The notes under the pieces are model-generated. The model worked only from the letters and a program-made list of their open reading frames with translations, made no database searches and was not told the origin of the DNA. Made by a program: the position numbers and the translations under genes. Source: Candidatus Heimdallarchaeota archaeon (GTDB lineage Archaea; Asgardarchaeota; Heimdallarchaeia; Hodarchaeales; Hodarchaeaceae). Taken from it: DNA of 64,000 nucleotides. The DNA lies in the NCBI GenBank assembly GCA_019057635.1, contig DXJL01000133.1, forward strand, positions 1 through 64,000. The letters are read 5' to 3'. The stretch's first letter is position 1. The number at the start of each line of letters is the position of its first letter. This document shows, piece by piece, positions 58,397 to 64,000 of the stretch.

Positions 58397-61216
58397 TTAA
58401 GCCCAATATTCACGAGTTCGGGCGAAATTGGCCTCATGATGGTAAATTGAAGTCAAGAGATCTTCAGTTGTTTTATGGGGTTCCCGTAATATGCGGATAG
58501 CAATTGTAGGGCCTATACCCCGTCCAGCAAGGACAAAAGCTGCCTTTTTTCCAAATGAGAGAACAATATCTGCAGATTTTTTTGCGGTCTTTAGCACTTT
58601 TTTCTCATCTTGCGTAAGCTTAATTGTTTTATTTGTCGATCTTTTTAACAAGGCTTTAATGCCAGTTTTGTGTTGATGCACTACTGCAATATAACGCGAG
58701 TGACAAAGAGGACATTGAATATCTTCAAGGCTTTCAATTCGTTGTAGTTTTTCATACTTACATGTTAAACGCATACAAACTAATCGAACCCATGTGTTTC
58801 GGATTCTTTTCTCAATCTTTTCGAGAATGATAGAAGAGGGTTTTAACTTCAGTACATTGGAGGAAATTGGTTCAGTAGCCGCTAGAGAGAGGGGGGAGTC
58901 AAAGGAAGATACGGGTACTTCTTCAATCGTGAGTTTTTTTTTCTGAATCCTCTCTAAAAATTGAATAACAAGATCTTGATTCATATTTTCGCTAAGAATT
59001 TCATTAACTGCTTCCTGTCCTACGATAGTTTCTTTATATCGTGATACAATGAAACGGGTCATCATGATTGAATTTTCAGCAGATTCTGAAAGAACTCCGA
59101 AACGTTTCGCAACTTGTCTAAGACGCCACGCAAATAAATCTGTACCTTTAATTCGATGTTCTAAAAGAGGTTGTACGTGTTCAGGCTCTAAGGTTTCAAA
59201 TATATTCTTAAGACTTATAGGACGGCCAAGTGATAAGAAGATACTGTAAGGGTCTGTACGATATTGTATTGAATGTCCTTGACGAGCTCCAATGACTGCC
59301 GATAGAAGTAACCCAAGGGTTTCGTTTCCTCTAGACCCTAAAAAACTATGGATAACGATTTGCCTCCCAGTTGTTTCAATTAACAATTTCCCTTTTTTTG
59401 GAATAAGATCTCTTTCTTGTTGATTCCGCAGAAAAGATTTTAATTCATTTTGAATTTCTTTGGTGGTTGTCTGTAAATTTGAATCATCTTCAAACAAATC
59501 CATAACCGTTGAAGATACAAGTTGTGATACAGGAATGAGTTCTCCTTCCCATGTAGGAATAGTTGCCTCAGTTATCCCTCTTACTTGACGAACTTCAACT
59601 TTTTCATCTTTAATGGCTAAGAGCTCCCAAGGTGTTCCATTTAAGATGAAAATTGCTCCTTTATCTCCACGTGTAACAATAAATCCTTCATCTAAATGCC
59701 CAACGCGGGCTTGAGAACCAACATCAATTACACTATACGATCGTTTAGTTGGGATACTGCTTAAATTCGAGTAGTAGAATTTATAGGCCTTTCTCTTAAT
59801 TCTGATAGTAATTTTTTCTGTATCTGGATCTTTGTTTATAGAAAAAAAGTAATTTTCATTGCCAAATTTCAGGAGGGGTACTAAATCTTTTGGAGTGAAA
59901 TGTTGATAAGGTGAGGCTCCTGAGATTATCTTGTGAATGGTTTTAACCGATGTTTCTCCAAAGTCGAGAAGAATACCTATAATGCTCTGAAATAAGATGT
60001 CATAAGCATATGTATGAATCCTAGTTGGTTCCACTCTTCCTTCTAGAACCCTATTATTTATCAAAAATGCCTCTAAGAGCTCTCGGGGAGTTTCTGTTAT
60101 GATTATACCTTTACTCTCCTTATCTAGACCGTGTCCGGCTCGTCCCACTCGTTGAATCAAAGTTTCGATTCGTCTGGGGCTCATATATTGGATGACCAAA
60201 CTGATTGATCCAATGTCTATTCCCAGTTCTAATGACGAAGTGGCAATAATCAAATCTAGAGAACCTTCGCGAACATCTTTTTCTGCACGTAAGCGACTCT
60301 GGGTAGATAAGCTGGAATGATGAACTTCGAATGATACCTGGTTTTCAGTCGGAGTGAATTCATTGTACATCTTGAAACGATAACCAAGAATTTCAGCCTG
60401 TTGGCGAGTATTGGTGAATAATAGAACTGTTCCGTCCTCCTGTTCAATAATTTCTAATAGGCGTTGAAATCGGGATGCGGCGTCTTCCGTAGTGTGGATG
60501 GCTGTAGGCAGATCCTTGTAATTTGCAGATAATTTGGTTGGATAATCAAGTTGTAAATTTAATTCCTTAAGACGAGGGATTTTCACAATACGCGCATTTT
60601 CATTCTTTGGAGAAAGAAAATTTAGGACTTCAGAAGGAGAACCTACAGTTGCTGATAATCCGATACGCTGAATTGGGCCCTTAACTCGATGGGATAATCG
60701 CTCCAAAGCTAATGAAAGTTGGATCCCTCTCTTAGATTCAACAAGCTCATGTATTTCATCTATTATTACCGTTTGTACATTTGTTAAATGAACACGACCG
60801 AAAATTTTTGCCGGGAGAAGGGCTTGAAGTAATTCAGGGGTTGTAATTAATATTTGAGGTGGATTCTTAGTCTGCTTTTGTCTTTCATATGGAGTTGTAT
60901 CCCCATGTCTTACAGCAATCGTGATACCGAGTTTAGAAGCTAATTGAGGAAGAACTCGTCTAAAAATATCTCGATTTAGAGACTTTAAAGGGGTAACTAC
61001 CAACACTCTTATGGGCGTAGGATCAGTATGAGTGAGCATCTGGTGTAAACATGCAATAATTGTTCCAAAAGTCTTACCTGAACCAGTGGAAGCCACAACC
61101 AGTACATCTTTATTTGAAATTATAGCCTTAAGATATTCAAGTTGACCAGGAGTTGGAGTTATCTCTAAATCTCGTAAAATGGCCTGAATTCTTTTATCTA
61201 GAAATTCAAATGACAT
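58397..61216 (-). CDS. Lhr-type superfamily 2 helicase with C-terminal Zn-ribbon/HhH
   Basis: VVASTGSGKTFGTIIA, TPLKSLNRDIFRR, DEIHELVESKRGIQLSLALERL, SATVGSPSEV, TSSLELGIDIGSI, QRVGRAGH; C-terminal CxxxxxC...CPLC and HhH-like GRGIGPTIAIRIL. Confidence 0.93.
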   Translation of the reverse strand: MSFEFLDKRIQAILRDLEITPTPGQLEYLKAIISNKDVLVVASTGSGKTFGTIIACLHQMLTHTDPTPIRVLVVTPLKSLNRDIFRRVLPQLASKLGITIAVRHGDTTPYERQKQTKNPPQILITTPELLQALLPAKIFGRVHLTNVQTVIIDEIHELVESKRGIQLSLALERLSHRVKGPIQRIGLSATVGSPSEVLNFLSPKNENARIVKIPRLKELNLQLDYPTKLSANYKDLPTAIHTTEDAASRFQRLLEIIEQEDGTVLLFTNTRQQAEILGYRFKMYNEFTPTENQVSFEVHHSSLSTQSRLRAEKDVREGSLDLIIATSSLELGIDIGSISLVIQYMSPRRIETLIQRVGRAGHGLDKESKGIIITETPRELLEAFLINNRVLEGRVEPTRIHTYAYDILFQSIIGILLDFGETSVKTIHKIISGASPYQHFTPKDLVPLLKFGNENYFFSINKDPDTEKITIRIKRKAYKFYYSNLSSIPTKRSYSVIDVGSQARVGHLDEGFIVTRGDKGAIFILNGTPWELLAIKDEKVEVRQVRGITEATIPTWEGELIPVSQLVSSTVMDLFEDDSNLQTTTKEIQNELKSFLRNQQERDLIPKKGKLLIETTGRQIVIHSFLGSRGNETLGLLLSAVIGARQGHSIQYRTDPYSIFLSLGRPISLKNIFETLEPEHVQPLLEHRIKGTDLFAWRLRQVAKRFGVLSESAENSIMMTRFIVSRYKETIVGQEAVNEILSENMNQDLVIQFLERIQKKKLTIEEVPVSSFDSPLSLAATEPISSNVLKLKPSSIILEKIEKRIRNTWVRLVCMRLTCKYEKLQRIESLEDIQCPLCHSRYIAVVHQHKTGIKALLKRSTNKTIKLTQDEKKVLKTAKKSADIVLSFGKKAAFVLAGRGIGPTIAIRILREPHKTTEDLLTSIYHHEANFARTREYWA

Positions 61217-61566
61217 TGAGATATATTCTCCTTACATACTAGAACTTACTGTTTTTTAACGACAGATGGGTCATTTATCTCTAAGAATGAAGAGGATGAT
61301 ACGGGGTTTTCAATCGTTTCTTTACGGGTAATTTACTAGAAACAAATCTATACAAATTAAAAATAAAAATATTGAATTTTCGATTACTTAGGATCAAATT
61401 AACCATAAATTAATAACATTAAATATTTCAATTTTCTCTGAGAATTATGAGTTCTTGAATAGGTTATATTAGCATTTTTTTAGGAAAAGAACAATCTTCA
61501 AGCAATAACTCATGAAATTGACAAGTTAAACAATCTCAATTTAAGATTATTATTGGTGATTTATTT

Positions 61567-62493
61567 TTGGAAAATCTAGATATTAGTGATCAAGTTAGTA
61601 ATATTGTCGAAAAAATTAAAAATTTCATTGAAACTTCAAAAGAGGAGCGTGGAGTAAGCGGTGTCGTAATATTATTCTCAGGATTCATTGATTCGACAAT
61701 TATTGCTAAACTCGCAATGGACACACTTGGAAAGGAAAAAGTTAGACTTTTCAATAGATCTGAAAGTAAATTCGATAAACACACTGAAATGTTCAAGAAT
61801 TCTATTGATTATCTAGGAATTTCTGAGTCTCAAATTGTTCATTGTGATATCGCTCCTATTGTAAAGCAGTTTAATTCTGATGAACTAATTCCAGGACGAT
61901 CTCGAGAGGTTCCTTTGCTCTATCAACCTTTAAGCTATTCTTTACTTAAATCAACATTGATCAGAGAAATTGAAGGTAATACATATGGTATGGTCGGAAA
62001 AGCAGAATCAGAACGTGAGCGATTACTCCATAAGATCATTGCACATAATAAACTACGTTCTCGAATTCAAATGGCGGTAGCTTATCTAACTGCAGAAACA
62101 GAAAACGCGTTTCTTCTAGGAACGATCAATAAAACTGAATTATTGACTGGTCTCTTTACAAAATGGGGACATGGACACTGTGCTGATATCATGCCTCTTG
62201 GTAATCTGTACCGCACCCAAATATTACATCTTGCAGACTATTTAGATATCCCCACCGATATAGCAAATAAGGCGAAAGCTGACTTGTTACCTGGTATAAA
62301 AAATAAATATCAATATTTTTTCGAGCTTACCGCATTAGATGTTGATAGGATTCTAGTTCGATTGGAACATGGAATTTCAACAGAGGAGACGAGCAAACAA
62401 ACCGACATTGATCTCGATTTGATAGAAAAAGTTAATCATTACTTCGCTTCTTCAGTATATACACGTAGTGCTCCTCTTATCCCTAAAATTTAG
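61567..62493 (+). CDS. NadE-like paralogue with degenerate PP-loop
   Basis: LLGTINKTELLTGLFTKWGHGHCADIMPLGNLYRTQILHLADYL matches NadE, but SGGIDSA is SGFIDST and PSAGLTKGQTDEAEIG is replaced by KADLLPGIKNKYQYF. Confidence 0.85.
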   Translation: MENLDISDQVSNIVEKIKNFIETSKEERGVSGVVILFSGFIDSTIIAKLAMDTLGKEKVRLFNRSESKFDKHTEMFKNSIDYLGISESQIVHCDIAPIVKQFNSDELIPGRSREVPLLYQPLSYSLLKSTLIREIEGNTYGMVGKAESERERLLHKIIAHNKLRSRIQMAVAYLTAETENAFLLGTINKTELLTGLFTKWGHGHCADIMPLGNLYRTQILHLADYLDIPTDIANKAKADLLPGIKNKYQYFFELTALDVDRILVRLEHGISTEETSKQTDIDLDLIEKVNHYFASSVYTRSAPLIPKI

Positions 62494-62521
62494 GTAAATT
62501 CTTTTATTCAGTATTTGAAGA

Positions 62522-63941
62522 TTAAATTACCTTAAGAACGAATCCAAGGAACGTAAGGTACAGTCCACTAAATAATAAAAGAAGAAGGGATATCGGAACT
62601 AATTTCTTCATGAAATAAATGAAGTTAAGAGGACGTCCTTCCTTACTGAGAATTGATATGGCTAAAATTGACGCTGCGCTCCCGAATGGAGTCAATCCTC
62701 CACCAAATGCTCCTCCAAAAAGCAGCATAAACCAAAAATAATGTGGATTGGATCCAGTTGCCGGAAAACTTTCAACAATTGGAATTAATCCAGCTGTAAC
62801 AGGGATATTGTCAAGAATACCACTAACAAATGAGGATATCACGAGAATCAATCCCCAGCTATTATAATGTCTCCTCCACTGATAGCTGTTAATGAGTGAG
62901 CAATATCATCTAAAATTCCAGTCGCCTCCAGTGTCCCAACTAAGATAAATAATCCTGCAAAAAAGAGCAATGTATCCCAGTTCAATTCGCGTAAAAGGCG
63001 ATGTTCATCACTTTGCGTTAATACAATAGCTAGAATACCTCCTATAATGGCAACCACTCCAATTGGGATACCAAATACAGAATCAGCAAGAATAAACCCG
63101 ATAATTGTCAAAATCAATGATAATGCTGCCAAGTAAAATTTTTATATGTTCTCAACTACTCCCCATTCATCCAAGGACAAAATCATTTGGGTATCGAGAC
63201 TATCTTGGGAGCTTCTCCCTAATGGAATATTTTCTGGGGGGAATACTCTTTTAAGATATAAAATTGTCAGGGGAATGCTGATCACAAGGAAAGGGACAGA
63301 AACGATTAAAAATTCAACAAATTCAATACCACCCCGAGATCCAACTAATATTGAAGGAAGTGAACTAATTAACGTTGCCATACTAGCAAGACTTGTCGCT
63401 AGCACAGCTCCTAAGAGGAATGGAGTTGGATCGTAATCCAAACCATTAGAAACTGTAAGAATCATTGAACTTATTAAAATCATTGCTGTTACATTAGCAA
63501 GAACGGTGGAAAGAGCGAAAGTAAGAAGAGATGTCATGATGAAGAGAGGAAATACACGCCCCTTAGAAATCTTTAACATACGGATAATTAACCAGTCGAA
63601 TAAGCCTGTTTCTGAAGTAGCTTCTACCAGAACTGACATTCCGAATACTACAGCAAGGACTTCCCATTCCATATAACCATGGAAGGGATCACCAGATGGC
63701 AGAACTACCAAAGACCATTTAAAAGTCTCAAATAATATGGAAGCTAGCAACAAAGAAATTCCGCAGGAAACAAATATAGTAGTAATTTGCCTTTCATGAT
63801 ATAAAGCAACTAGTAAAAAAGTCCCAACGAATATTACTCCAAATAAGAGAATATTCGCAATACGAGGTGAATAGATGGATATCTGTTGGAAGATTAAAAA
63901 GACACAAGTAATATTATTATTCCTATGGCAATTTCAGACAT
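62522..63941 (-). pseudogene. ArsB/NhaD/SLC13-type permease, disrupted
   Basis: Consecutive minus-strand ORFs (63142-63753, 62848-63132, 62522-62851) plus an upstream N-terminus (MSEIAIGIIILLVSF, ATG at 63941) form one permease; broken by an in-frame TAA (63142-63144) and frameshifts at homopolymers 63896-63900 and 62853-62856. Confidence 0.8.
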
Positions 63942-64000
63942 CCGAGAAGCTCTTATTTTAGTAAGATTAAACCATTTTGCATAAAATGACTGAAAAGACA

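Noticed and set aside
61567-62493. Calling the second NadE-like gene LarE
   Set aside because: LarE has an intact SGGVDS PP-loop and different downstream motifs; this ORF retains NadE-specific core motifs instead.

Overview
This 64 kb AT-rich window is gene-dense and looks archaeal. A gelsolin-like domain, several longin/roadblock-like proteins, Nep1, GvpD/KaiC-type ATPases and Lhr suggest an Asgard (possibly Heimdallarchaeia-like) genome; this assignment is an inference from domain content and no tree was run. About 50 coding regions are supported. I saw no rRNA, CRISPR array or convincing tRNA, and no clear transposon.

Recognisable modules: (i) larB/larC nickel-pincer cofactor genes; (ii) a co-directional run of a split methylcrotonyl-CoA carboxylase-type enzyme, enoyl-CoA hydratase, alpha/beta hydrolase, ChbG/YdjC, glutamine synthetase, stand-alone NAD-synthetase glutaminase, NAD synthase and class II amidotransferase; (iii) a short bacterial-type AlaRS next to IleRS; (iv) an SPFH/flotillin-like plus NfeD/OB-like pair with an Asp/His repeat; (v) Lhr helicase with a metallophosphoesterase and a nucleotidyltransferase.

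Most unusual items: a 1404-aa protein with an N-terminal winged helix, about 1200 aa of coiled coil and a TrmB-like C-terminal domain; a gelsolin domain joined by a histone-H1-like K/T/R-rich linker to a zinc ribbon; a NadE paralogue that has lost both its PP-loop and its GQTDE loop; and an ArsB/NhaD-type permease carrying two frameshifts and one nonsense codon. All functional calls come from motif reading only, without database searches.
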